From UBA1189 sp045647345 (GTDB lineage Bacteria; Bacteroidota; Bacteroidia; Bacteroidales; Bacteroidaceae): 45,030 nt of DNA. The notes under the pieces are model-generated. The model saw nothing but the letters and a program-made list of their open reading frames with translations, did no database searches and was not told where the DNA came from. Each line of letters opens with the position of its first letter. Position 1 is the first letter of the stretch. Positions 24,447-33,212 of the stretch are shown here, piece after piece. A program made the translations under genes and the position numbers. The DNA is taken from contig JAZRMG010000142.1 of the NCBI GenBank assembly GCA_045647345.1, positions 1-45,030 of the forward strand, written 5' to 3'.

Positions 24447-25760
24447 TTAACAATACATATTCAATATAGCCTCGTACAGCTCCTGCTTGCCGCTTGTCTG
24501 TGCAGGCTCACCGTGCTCCTTGGCATAGGCCACGAGGTCTTCGAGGCCGAGCTTGCCCTCTTCGAAGGCCTTGCCCTCCCCCTCGTCGAATGAGGCGTAG
24601 CGCTGTGCCAGCATCTGACGGTAGGGCGATTCCTCGAGCATCTGTGCGGCGCTCTCTAATGCACGTGCCATGGCATCCATGCCCGCGATGTGGGCGATGA
24701 AGATATCCTCCAGGTCGGTAGAGTTGCGGCGTGTCTTGGCATCGAAGTTGGTGCCACCCGTACCGAATCCGCCGTTGCGGATGATGTGTATCATGGCCTG
24801 TGTCAGCTCATAGTTGTCGATGGGGAACTGGTCGGTATCCCACCCGTTCTGATAGTCACCGCGATTGGCATCGATAGAGCCCAGCATGCCATTATCTACA
24901 GCCACTGCCAGTTCGTGCTCGAAGGTGTGGCCAGCCAGTGTGGCGTGGTTCACCTCGATGTTCACCTTGAAGTCCTTGTCCAATCCGTGTGCCTTGAGGA
25001 ATCCGATCACCGTCTCCGTGTCCACATCATACTGGTGCTTGGTGGGCTCCATGGGCTTGGGCTCGATGAGGAAGGTGCCCGCGAATCCCTTGGCACGAGC
25101 ATAGTCGCGAGCCTTGGTGAGCATCATGGCCAGGTGCTCCTTCTCGCGTCGCTGATCCGTGTTGAGCAGACTCATGTATCCCTCGCGTCCGCCCCAGAAC
25201 ACGTAGTTCTCACCACCCAGTTCGATGGTAGCGTCGATCGCATTCTTAATCTGTACGGCAGCGCGAGCCACCACGTCAAAGTCGGGGTTGGTGGCAGCAC
25301 CGTTCATATAGCGCTTGTGACCGAACACGTTGGCCGTGCCCCACAGGAGCTTGATACCCGTCTCCTGTTGCTTCTGCTTGGCATAGGCCACTATCTCTTT
25401 GAGGCGTGCCTCATACTCTTCTATGCTGCTGCCCTCGTCCACGAGGTCCACATCGTGGAAGCAATAGTACCCGATGCCCAGCTTCTGCATCAGTTCAAAT
25501 CCTGCATCCATCTTGTCCTTAGCTGCTTGGATGGGGTCAGCAGCTGTGTTCCACGGGAAGTCCTTGGTGCCACCGCCAAACTGGTCGCCACCTTCGGCAC
25601 AGAGTGTGTGCCACCATGCCATGGAGAAGCGCAGCCAATCCTTCATTGTCTTGCCCATGATCACCTTCTCTGCATCGTAGTATCGGAAAGCCATAGGGTT
25701 ACGGCTCTCACGTCCTTCGTATCGAATCTTACCGATTCCGGGGAAAAATTCTTTTGCCAT
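24447..25760 (-). CDS. xylA: Xylose isomerase
   Basis: A 437-residue enzyme converting D-xylose to D-xylulose, the usual length for the long (group II) family. Motifs are YYCFHDVDLVDEG (catalytic His and Asp), LWGTANVFGHKRYMNGAATN, IEPKPMEPTKHQYD (metal-binding Glu) and GSIDANRGDYQNGWDTDQFP (metal-binding Asp and neighbours). The frame is open upstream to 25862, but MAKEFFPGIGKIRYEG from 25760 is the conserved start. It is transcribed from a consensus promoter, ahead of manC. The partner kinase xylB lies about 16 kb away across an accessory block, although the two genes usually adjoin in Bacteroidales. Confidence 0.96.
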   Translation of the reverse strand: MAKEFFPGIGKIRYEGRESRNPMAFRYYDAEKVIMGKTMKDWLRFSMAWWHTLCAEGGDQFGGGTKDFPWNTAADPIQAAKDKMDAGFELMQKLGIGYYCFHDVDLVDEGSSIEEYEARLKEIVAYAKQKQQETGIKLLWGTANVFGHKRYMNGAATNPDFDVVARAAVQIKNAIDATIELGGENYVFWGGREGYMSLLNTDQRREKEHLAMMLTKARDYARAKGFAGTFLIEPKPMEPTKHQYDVDTETVIGFLKAHGLDKDFKVNIEVNHATLAGHTFEHELAVAVDNGMLGSIDANRGDYQNGWDTDQFPIDNYELTQAMIHIIRNGGFGTGGTNFDAKTRRNSTDLEDIFIAHIAGMDAMARALESAAQMLEESPYRQMLAQRYASFDEGEGKAFEEGKLGLEDLVAYAKEHGEPAQTSGKQELYEAILNMYC

Positions 25761-25831
25761 AATGGTCTTGAGTTTATGAGTTTGTCTGGTAAGGAGCAAA
25801 GTCTCCTCTAACCCAAACGTCAGTTTGATGG

Positions 25832-25863
25832 CAAAAGTAGAAAAAGGAAAGCAAAAAAGCAAA
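25832..25863 (-). promoter_or_regulatory. xylA promoter
   Basis: On the minus strand TTTG (25860-25863), 20 bases, TACTTTTG (25832-25839), about 70 bases before the xylA ATG. Confidence 0.8.
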
Positions 25864-25940
25864 TCTATATTCTAAAAACCTCAGCATTGCTCTAATACAT
25901 GAGGAGAAGAATGTACTTCTTATAAATAGATTTTGTGAAA

Positions 25941-25972
25941 TTTGTAGTTTCATGGGAATAGAATTATCTTTG
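25941..25972 (+). promoter_or_regulatory. Promoter of the GH123-GH33 gene
   Basis: TTTG (25941-25944), 20 bases, TATCTTTG (25965-25972). The last bases of the -7 box begin a tandem duplication (TTTGCGTCATATATAT repeated 20 bases on), so the initiation region has been duplicated. Confidence 0.75.
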
Positions 25973-26122
25973 CGTCATATATATTTTTTTTGCGTCATAT
26001 ATATATTAATGTGTAAATATGTAATTATATGAATATGTAATGAACCATGCATACACTGGCATTACCGACTAACGACTCCTCACACCAGCAGAGATATCTG
26101 ATTAACTATTAACTATACGAAA

Positions 26123-29100
26123 ATGAAAAAGATTGTCTTATTGTTTGCGATGCTGCTTATTGTGGGTTTCACGGCCCGTGCGCAGCAGAGCGACTATTAT
26201 GTGGTGCATGGCACCAACGAGAATGTGTCACATGCCACGCACTATCCCAAGATGGTAGGTGTGGCCAATGTGCGTGGTGAGGAACAGCGACTCGAGGATA
26301 TCGCCTCGGCACCCCGCTGTGCCGCCTACTTCGATAAGACAGCCACCGTCTTCAACGTGAAGAGTGGCGAAATCGTCACTCCGCTTATCGAGATCAACGG
26401 TGCGTGGATGCATGGCTACGTCTTTGTAGACTGGAACGGCAACAAGCAGTTCGATGTTATGCTCGAAGGCGATGGCCCTTACATCAAGGGTGAGGGCAAC
26501 GAGCTCATGTGTTGGTCACTCTACAATGGCACTGCCGGGACCAACGGCAATCAAGGTTGGAATAGCGCAGGACTCTCGGTGAGCGGCGATGTGCTGACAC
26601 CAGGTTCGTTCCGTGTGCCCGAAGATCTCGAGGTGGGTTCCACCTACCGTATGCGCTACGCTGTGATGTGGAATTGCATAGACCCCACAGGTAACTACGC
26701 CAACTTTATCAGCGACGGTGGTTCTATCATTGATGTCACACTGCGTATCTCGGGCATCGCCAGCGAAGATGAGATGCGCGTATACCCCATCAACGACTAT
26801 GCCGAGCCCCGCGTGGGCACCACCCCCGATGCCACTAAATGGGGAGCCTTGGCCGATGGTCTGCAGGCCTCGTGGGCATCGCGCGACGAGCACTACAAGT
26901 TACACGAGGTACCCAACCTGACACCGAAGGACGATGCCACCCTACGTGCATGGAAGGGCGAACGTGCAGGCATTCAGGCTGTGCTCTACAGCAAGACCGA
27001 CCAGGGCAAGCTCTCTGTTCGCATGACCGAATGGAAGAAGGACGGCAAGGCCACTGGCATCAAGGATGCAGGTGAGGCACGCTTTGTCAACTACGTGATC
27101 ACCGACGACTATGCATCATGTGGCAACCACCCCATGAGCTGGGACAAGTGGCTCGTGGCCGATGTCATCGACCAGGACAAGCCCCATGCCGTTCCCGCCA
27201 TGGAGACACGCCCCGTATGGTGTACGCTGGAGATACCGCGCAATGCCGAAGCCGGCGAGTATGCTACCAACCTTGAGGTAGTAAACGAGGCTGGCGATGT
27301 GGTCAAGAGCCTACCGCTCACCGTCATCGTAGACAGCCACATGCTGCCCGAGGTGAAGGACCAGAAATTCCACCTTGACTTCTGGCAACAGCCCTACGCC
27401 GTGAGCCGCTACTATGGTGTAGAGCGCTGGAGCGACGAGCACCTCGAGGCCCTGCGCCCCTACCTCCAGGCACTGGGCCGTGCAGGTCAGCGCGTAGTGT
27501 CGACCATCCTCTTCTATGAGCCTTGGGGCGAGCAGACCCACGACCTCTTCGACCCCATGGTACAGACCATAAAGAAGACCGACGGCACCTGGGCCTACGA
27601 CTACTCCGTGTTCGACAAATACGTGGAACTCTGTGCCGAGTATGGCATCGACAAATACATCAACTGCTTCTCTATGGTGCCTTGGGACATGAGCTTCCGC
27701 TACTGGGACGAGGCTAGCGAAAGCTATAAAGCCGTACAGACCAACACCGCCACCGAGGAGTATCGCGAGCTGTGGACCTCGTTCCTCACCGCCTTCAAGG
27801 CACATCTCATCGAGAAGGGCTGGTTTGAGAAGACCAACATCGCCCTCGACGAGCGTCAGGAAGCCGACATGCTCAATGCCTACGCTATTGCTGGCGGCTT
27901 GGGTTTCAACATGGCCTTGGCTGGCAACTACCACAGCTCACTGTGCGACAAGTTCCGCGACCTGTGTGTGCAACTGGGCCAGGAGGGCCGTTTCACCGCC
28001 GCCCAGCTTGCCGAGCGTAAGGCCAAGGGGTGGGTAAGCACCTACTACACCAGCTGTGCCAATGCCGAGCCCAACATCTACACCAACTCATTCCCTGCCG
28101 AGGCAGCCTACCTGCCCATCTATGCCGCCAAGATGAACCTCGACGGCTACCTGCACTGGGCATGGATGAACTGGGACGAGCACCCCTTGACCGACAGCCG
28201 TTTCCGCAAGTTCGGCTCGGGCGACACCTACTGCTACTACCCCGGCAACCGTTCGAGCATCCGATTTGAGCGACTCATCGAGGGTATCCACCAGTATGAG
28301 AAGATACAGATCTTGCGCGAGGAGTATAAGGACGATGCCGACCGTCTCTACAAGCTCAACACCCTGCTGGGCCGCTTCAACAGTTCTACGATGGCAGGTA
28401 CCGTATGTGCGGCCCTCGTCAACGACCTCGAGGCCTTCCTCAATGGTGTGGACGTAGAGGTTCCCGAGCCTCCCACCATCGCTACGGGCTACTACCACCT
28501 GGCCAGCAAGGCCACCAGCCGCCACGAGCACCTCTACAACAATGCACTGCTCGCGGGCAACGGCAACCGCATCACCTTGCAGGCCGACTCCAAGGTGAGC
28601 ACCAATGGTGGCATCTGGCACATCACCTCGCTGGGCGGTGGCAAAATAGGCATCAAGAACGGCGATGGCAATCCCATCGTGGCAGGCAACAACAGTGCCG
28701 GCATTATGGGTTCCTACACCGAACTCACCATCGGCACGGTCAAAGAGGCCGGAGGCAAGAACTGGTACTTCTTCGAGGAGGCACTCAACTGCTCCAACAA
28801 TTCCTATAAGATAGGCAACATCAACCACCTCACCCTTTGGGCTGCAGGCGGCTCGGGTGCCGACGACAACTTGTGGTGCGTCGAACCCGTAAGCGTAGAG
28901 GGCAAGACCATCTACGAGATCATCGTAGAGGGCCATCCCGATGGCTATGTCACATATACCGATGGGGTTACCGTGCAGAACGCTTTCAACGGCGGTTTCT
29001 TCATCACCAGCAAGGCCATCACCAAGGGACAGCTCTCGGCAGGCATCGTGGGCAATGAGCTCAAGAGTGAGCCTGCAATCACGATCGAAGGCACCACCAT

Positions 29101-31129
29101 CAAGGTTACAGACATCAAGCCACTCATTGTAAAGCAAGATCTCTACAACACCAGCAAGGGCGACGGCATTGTGCCTCCCCACCGTATTCCTGGCATCACC
29201 ACCGCCTATAACGGCCGTCTCATCACCGCAGCCGCACGCCTCGTGTGCGGTACCGACCCCGGATACGGCCAGGTCGACGTGGTATGCCGCACCAGCGATG
29301 ACCATGGCGACAGTTGGACCGACACGATAACCGTGGCGGTGGGTAACGGCAAGACCTCACCCACGGTAAACTACTTCGAGACCGCCTTCGGTGACCCCGC
29401 CATCGTGGCCGACCGCACCAGCAGCGAGGTTCTCATCATCGCCGTGGCAGGCTGCACCGTATATGGCAACGGCCACACCACACGCCAGAACCCCAACATG
29501 ATAGCCACCATCCATAGTACCGACAACGGAAACTCCTGGGGCAATCCCGTCAACGTCACCGAAGACATCTACAGCCTCTTCGATAGCGGTTATCCCATGC
29601 AGGCCGCCTTCGTGGCTGGAGGTAAGATTTTCCAAAGCCGTTTGGTCAAGAAGGACCAGTACTACCGCCTCTATGCTGCCATGTGTGCCCGTCCCAACGG
29701 TAACCGTGTCATCTACTCCGACGACTTCGGCCGCACCTGGCATGCACTGGGCGGAGCTTCAGCCCTTCCCGCTCCCGGTGGCGACGAACCCAAATGCGAA
29801 GAGCTCCCCGACGGCCGCGTCATCCTATCGAGCCGTGTGGGTGGAGGCCGCATATACAACATCTACACCTATAGCAATACCCTCACTGCCGAAGGTTCAT
29901 GGAGCACCGACGTGAAGAGCACCTTCGAGGGGTCGGGCCATGGTGCAGGTGGGAACTCCACCAATGGCGAAATACTCGTCGTACCCGTAGTGCGCAACAG
30001 AGACAACAAAGAGATGTATCTCGTCCTGCAGTCACTCCCCACTGGAGGCGGACGCAGCCATGTAGGCATTTACTATAAGGAGCTCACCGAGCTGACCGAC
30101 ATCAATACGGTGGCCAACTTCGCTACCGATTGGAACGGCTTCTATCTCGTCACTGACAAGTCATCGGCATATAGCTCTATGGACCTGCAGGCCGACGACC
30201 GCATCGGCTTCATCTACGAAGAGACCCTCACTGGCTTCGGCCGCGTACCCAATCCCGTATCCACCAGCTTTCCCAATGGCGAGGGCACACATAACTTTGA
30301 CGGCTTCGACAACATCTACGTGGCCTACACCCTCGAGCATCTCACTGACGGTGCCTACAGCATCAAGCGCGATATAGACCGTCGTGCCTTCCTGCGCACC
30401 TATTTCACAGCACTCGCAAGCAATGCTCCCGATAAGGTAAAAGCCGAACTGGCCCAAGCACTCGAAGCGATGAGCGCCGAACCCACCACGACAGAGATCG
30501 ACAATATCTACCGGTTGCTTGCAACAGCTGAAGATGGAGAGAAGGGAGAGTCGACGCTCCCTTTTACTCCTAGCACCGTGGGCAACGACAAGTGGTATTA
30601 TATCCGTTATCAGGAAAAAGGGAGAAACAATCCGACATTGCCCAACAACGCATGGGGTTACCTTACCGACGAGCTTAAGTTCACCTCCACCCAAGCCGAC
30701 AACGACACCCAGCTGTGGAAATTCGTAGAAGCAGACAATGGCACATACCACATCGTGAGCAAGTCGGGCAAGTATATCGTACCTGCCGCCACGATTACCG
30801 GCAACACCGCCATGCCCGATCGGGCATGGATGGTCGATGAGTCTGCTGTTGCGGGCATGTATGTACTGTACAACGAACAGGCTGCAGTCCAAATGCATGC
30901 AAACAAGGACACACGACTTATCAATTGGGGTTACAACACCAATGGCGCGGGACCAAGAAAAAACGATGCAGGCTGTAACTTCGAATTTATAGCTACGACA
31001 GACGACACATCCATCACCTCACCCACCACCCCATCGGCTATACTCACATACGACCTTCAAGGCCGCCGTGTAGATAACCCCACTAAGGGTATATACATAC
31101 GCAACGGCAAGACGATGATTAGCAGATAA
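26123..31129 (+). CDS. Giant secreted GH123 + GH33 (beta-GalNAcase / sialidase) fusion
   Basis: A 1668-residue exported protein with a signal peptide (~1-21). Residues ~95-210 are GEVED-like (VFVDWNGNKQFD). About 215-770 match the GH123/DUF4091 type, with the paired acidic residues D576-E577 in IALDERQ and a Trp-rich catalytic barrel (HWAWMNWDEHP). About 780-930 is a lectin-like beta module. About 1000-1400 is a GH33 sialidase with RIP arginine R1021 (PHRIPG), Asp-boxes at 1058 (SDDHGDSW), 1132 (STDNGNSW) and 1199 (SDDFGRTW), the late arginine region LSSRVGGGR and IGFIYEE. A second lectin-like module (~1480-1620) and a sorting tail (YDLQGRRVDNPTKGIYIRNG) follow. GH123 enzymes release beta-GalNAc and GH33 enzymes release sialic acid. 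Both active sites look intact. Domain borders are approximate. Confidence 0.8.
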   Translation: MKKIVLLFAMLLIVGFTARAQQSDYYVVHGTNENVSHATHYPKMVGVANVRGEEQRLEDIASAPRCAAYFDKTATVFNVKSGEIVTPLIEINGAWMHGYVFVDWNGNKQFDVMLEGDGPYIKGEGNELMCWSLYNGTAGTNGNQGWNSAGLSVSGDVLTPGSFRVPEDLEVGSTYRMRYAVMWNCIDPTGNYANFISDGGSIIDVTLRISGIASEDEMRVYPINDYAEPRVGTTPDATKWGALADGLQASWASRDEHYKLHEVPNLTPKDDATLRAWKGERAGIQAVLYSKTDQGKLSVRMTEWKKDGKATGIKDAGEARFVNYVITDDYASCGNHPMSWDKWLVADVIDQDKPHAVPAMETRPVWCTLEIPRNAEAGEYATNLEVVNEAGDVVKSLPLTVIVDSHMLPEVKDQKFHLDFWQQPYAVSRYYGVERWSDEHLEALRPYLQALGRAGQRVVSTILFYEPWGEQTHDLFDPMVQTIKKTDGTWAYDYSVFDKYVELCAEYGIDKYINCFSMVPWDMSFRYWDEASESYKAVQTNTATEEYRELWTSFLTAFKAHLIEKGWFEKTNIALDERQEADMLNAYAIAGGLGFNMALAGNYHSSLCDKFRDLCVQLGQEGRFTAAQLAERKAKGWVSTYYTSCANAEPNIYTNSFPAEAAYLPIYAAKMNLDGYLHWAWMNWDEHPLTDSRFRKFGSGDTYCYYPGNRSSIRFERLIEGIHQYEKIQILREEYKDDADRLYKLNTLLGRFNSSTMAGTVCAALVNDLEAFLNGVDVEVPEPPTIATGYYHLASKATSRHEHLYNNALLAGNGNRITLQADSKVSTNGGIWHITSLGGGKIGIKNGDGNPIVAGNNSAGIMGSYTELTIGTVKEAGGKNWYFFEEALNCSNNSYKIGNINHLTLWAAGGSGADDNLWCVEPVSVEGKTIYEIIVEGHPDGYVTYTDGVTVQNAFNGGFFITSKAITKGQLSAGIVGNELKSEPAITIEGTTIKVTDIKPLIVKQDLYNTSKGDGIVPPHRIPGITTAYNGRLITAAARLVCGTDPGYGQVDVVCRTSDDHGDSWTDTITVAVGNGKTSPTVNYFETAFGDPAIVADRTSSEVLIIAVAGCTVYGNGHTTRQNPNMIATIHSTDNGNSWGNPVNVTEDIYSLFDSGYPMQAAFVAGGKIFQSRLVKKDQYYRLYAAMCARPNGNRVIYSDDFGRTWHALGGASALPAPGGDEPKCEELPDGRVILSSRVGGGRIYNIYTYSNTLTAEGSWSTDVKSTFEGSGHGAGGNSTNGEILVVPVVRNRDNKEMYLVLQSLPTGGGRSHVGIYYKELTELTDINTVANFATDWNGFYLVTDKSSAYSSMDLQADDRIGFIYEETLTGFGRVPNPVSTSFPNGEGTHNFDGFDNIYVAYTLEHLTDGAYSIKRDIDRRAFLRTYFTALASNAPDKVKAELAQALEAMSAEPTTTEIDNIYRLLATAEDGEKGESTLPFTPSTVGNDKWYYIRYQEKGRNNPTLPNNAWGYLTDELKFTSTQADNDTQLWKFVEADNGTYHIVSKSGKYIVPAATITGNTAMPDRAWMVDESAVAGMYVLYNEQAAVQMHANKDTRLINWGYNTNGAGPRKNDAGCNFEFIATTDDTSITSPTTPSAILTYDLQGRRVDNPTKGIYIRNGKTMISR

Positions 31130-31130
31130 A

Positions 31131-31271
31131 ACAACTGACGGACCTATTTCCATGGAGGGCATTGAGCGCACCACCTTCGGGTGGTACCTCAAGGAGATCG
31201 GTGCCCGTCAGGTACGCGTGGACAACCGTCGACTCTGGGCGGTAAAGCGAATTGCCGATGCCAAGGGGTAA
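31131..31271 (+). pseudogene. C-terminal remnant of an unrecognised gene
   Basis: Immediately after the glycosidase stop, an open frame without its own plausible start reads SMEGIERTTFGWYLKEIGA and continues to KRIADAKG, 47 codons. It looks like the conserved C-terminal end of a larger cytoplasmic protein, in general character like the ends of Bacteroidales mobile-element proteins, but I cannot name the family. The 5' part is missing, so the glycosidase gene or its flank joined here by a past rearrangement. Confidence 0.5.
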
Positions 31272-31332
31272 ACGCAAATCATTATACAGGGATTTATGCT
31301 GATAATCAGCGAAAAAACGCAAGACAAGCATT

Positions 31333-31364
31333 TCTGCCAAGGGGCTGCCAGAGGCCTTGGCAGA
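31333..31364. other. 10-bp perfect hairpin downstream of the remnant
   Basis: TCTGCCAAGG (31333-31342) pairs with CCTTGGCAGA (31355-31364) around a 12-base loop. No T run follows in either direction, so it is a weak terminator at best. It lies just beyond the 3' end of the AAA gene and may stop converging transcripts. Confidence 0.5.
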
Positions 31365-31396
31365 GATGCCTACTAATCTACAAAGGATTTAGTATT

Positions 31397-32581
31397 TCAA
31401 AACAAGGATTTTATGTCGATCGAAAGAAAATCTTCAGCACTTATACCTCCGTCGCCAACGATGAAAGCAGCTTTGGGTGAGAACAGCTTCTTGAAATTCT
31501 CTAATCCTTCGGTTCTCTTTTCCGCATTACTCTTGATCTCGATGGCAATGACAGTCCCTTTCTTGCGCAGAATAAAATCCACTTCATCATTGCGCTCTCG
31601 CCAATAGAAAACTTCGAACCGGTGGACAAAGGCTTGGCTCACGAGATATGCACCAATAGCAGACTCGAAGATGTGTCCCCATTCTCCACGATTTATAATC
31701 GCCTGTTCAAAGGTCAGCGGACTATATATCATCTTCAGCGCATTGTTGTATACTTGTAGTTTAGGAATGCTGGCTTTGCGTCGTGCTGTGTCAATGCTAT
31801 ATTTTTGTAGACCACAAAGTAAGCCACTCTCATCGAGTAAGTGGATATAGCTCGCAAGAGTTGCGGTATTGCCCGCATCCTGTAGCGCTCCCAGCATCTT
31901 ATTTAGTGACAGCAGCTGACCGGAGTATGCCGAGCCAAGTTCAAAAGTCTGTCTCAATAAGGCTGGCTTACTGATGGGGGTATCCATAAGAATATCCTTG
32001 TTGATTGTAGCATCAACGATACCTGATTGTATGTATTGCTGGTAGCGGTCATCATCATCGATGAGAGAGGCTGCACCAGGGTATCCACCATAGTAGACAT
32101 ACTGGTCCAATGTAAAGCCAAAGCACTCTTTCATTTCCGTGTAGGTCCAATGGCTCATGCGTATCTCTTCAAATCGCCCAGCCAATGATTCTGACAAGCC
32201 TCTTTCCAGTAATACACGGCTGCTACCTAATAGGAGCACCTTAATGTTTCTGTCGTGGAATGTATCATCGTCCCACTCTTTTTTTACAGCTTCGCTCCAA
32301 TTTGATATTTTCTGTATCTCATCTATTACGAGCACTATACTTTCGTATCCTTTACTCTCTTTCAAACTTCGAGTTGCCGCCCAGCAGTTGGCCACCCAGG
32401 CACTACTTGTCGTGGGAACATTGTCTGCCGAAAACATTTGATAGGGTATATCCAAATCCTTCAACACTTGCTTGACCACAGTCGATTTTCCTACCTGACG
32501 AGGACCCATTACCACCTGAATGAATTTTCTTGATTCTTCAAGTCTCTTCTTTATAATCTGATATTCAGCTCTCTTGAACAT
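31397..32581 (-). CDS. AAA ATPase with DUF4143 / nuclease-like C-terminus
   Basis: A 394-residue cytoplasmic protein. Walker A is GPRQVGKST (~26-34), Walker B is VLVIDEIQKI, and sensor-like LLLGSSRVLLERGLSESLAGR follows (the AAA_14 family layout). The C-terminal DUF4143 contains EVDFILRKKGTVIAIEIKS, a PD-(D/E)XK-nuclease-like core with E, D and E-x-K in order. These proteins are widespread, often in accessory DNA, and their function is unproven. Base composition is more AT-rich than the neighbours and it sits between two gene remnants, consistent with acquisition by transfer. Two 13-base repeats between its -7 element and start codon suggest regulated expression. Confidence 0.88.
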   Translation of the reverse strand: MFKRAEYQIIKKRLEESRKFIQVVMGPRQVGKSTVVKQVLKDLDIPYQMFSADNVPTTSSAWVANCWAATRSLKESKGYESIVLVIDEIQKISNWSEAVKKEWDDDTFHDRNIKVLLLGSSRVLLERGLSESLAGRFEEIRMSHWTYTEMKECFGFTLDQYVYYGGYPGAASLIDDDDRYQQYIQSGIVDATINKDILMDTPISKPALLRQTFELGSAYSGQLLSLNKMLGALQDAGNTATLASYIHLLDESGLLCGLQKYSIDTARRKASIPKLQVYNNALKMIYSPLTFEQAIINRGEWGHIFESAIGAYLVSQAFVHRFEVFYWRERNDEVDFILRKKGTVIAIEIKSNAEKRTEGLENFKKLFSPKAAFIVGDGGISAEDFLSIDIKSLF

Positions 32582-32589
32582 AGCTTTAC

Positions 32590-32632
32590 ATTTTACGCAG
32601 TGGCGTGCGTAATTTTACGCAGTGCAAAGATA
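32590..32632 (-). promoter_or_regulatory. -7 element plus paired 13-base repeats before the AAA/DUF4143 gene
   Basis: ATTTTACGCAGTG occurs at 32590-32602 and 32612-32624 (22-base period, two helical turns). The second copy abuts a minus-strand -7 box TATCTTTG (32625-32632); a GCGTAA/TTACGC inverted pair lies between. Position across the transcription start fits an operator. The nearest TTTG is only 13 bases from the -7 box. Confidence 0.5.
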
Positions 32633-32680
32633 ATACATTTTTATACAAAGGTGCGTTTCCCTATGAAAAAAACACCGTAA

Positions 32681-32920
32681 AAACTGCATTTCATCAAGGA
32701 GTTGGCTGAGCAGGCCGGCATCACGAAGACCATCAGTCCGTATACCCTGCGCCATTCCTTTGCTACGCACCTGCTCGAGGGAGGCGCCAACTTGCGCATT
32801 ATCCAGAGCATGCTGGGCCACGAAGATATAGGTACCACCGAGATCTACACCCACATCGACGCCAGCCGTCTGCGCTCCGAGATCATTGAGCACCATCCAC
32901 GCAATAAAAGGAGAGAATAG
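32681..32920 (+). pseudogene. Truncated XerC/D-type tyrosine recombinase (C-terminal 79 codons)
   Basis: After a stop at 32678 the frame reads FIKELAEQAGITKTISPYTL and continues RHSFATHLLEGG, then SMLGHEDIGTTEIYTHID. This is the end of a Xer recombinase catalytic domain. The second catalytic Arg, the LGH His and the nucleophile Tyr are present. The first His of the HxxR box is Tyr here (SPYTLRH). About 220 N-terminal residues, including the first catalytic Arg and Lys, are absent, and no suitable start or promoter is seen, so it cannot be active. The missing part is not elsewhere in the window. Confidence 0.85.
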
Positions 32921-32942
32921 GCTCTCCAGCTCCATAACTGAC

Positions 32943-32982
32943 ATGAGCGAAGCGAGAGACACGTGCCCCTCGCTTCGCTCAT
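32943..32982. repeat. 14-bp inverted repeat after the xer remnant
   Basis: ATGAGCGAAGCGAG (32943-32956) is perfectly complementary to CTCGCTTCGCTCAT (32969-32982) with a 12-base loop. No T run follows. The rest of the gap to 33212 has no gene I can support. Confidence 0.7.
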
Positions 32983-33212
32983 GCTGTTCCATCCTCTTCA
33001 AGTGAGGTGGTCCTAGACTATTCCCATAGGTTACCCCAAGTCCCACGATGGCTATTGCTCAATGCTTCGTGGTCTTTGCTTGCAGTTTGGGAAGTATATT
33101 GGATGGACGATACGGCCAACATCTCTGCTGGCTCTACCTCTATCTGTGTCGTTTGGGGTGCGATATAATTCTGCTTCATTACAAATATGTTTTTAGGGTT
33201 CTATATACTTGA

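Larger units (their letters stand above)
25761..26122. other. Divergent intergenic region between xylA and the giant glycosidase
   Basis: It holds the xylA promoter (minus strand) and the glycosidase promoter (plus strand). Downstream of the latter is a 20-base tandem duplication of the type TGCGTCATATATATT at 25971-26010, then a very AT-rich leader of about 140 bases. No riboswitch or small RNA is recognised. Confidence 0.7.

Noticed and set aside
24690..25811. Long plus-strand open frame opposite xylA
   Set aside because: Antisense shadow of a strongly conserved enzyme gene.
28088..29305. Long minus-strand open frame inside the glycosidase gene
   Set aside because: The plus strand encodes intact GH123 and GH33 motifs over the whole stretch; the antisense product has no recognisable domain.
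32681..32920. A functional small Xer recombinase
   Set aside because: The N-terminal domain and two catalytic residues are missing, and the upstream frame is closed by a stop at 32678.
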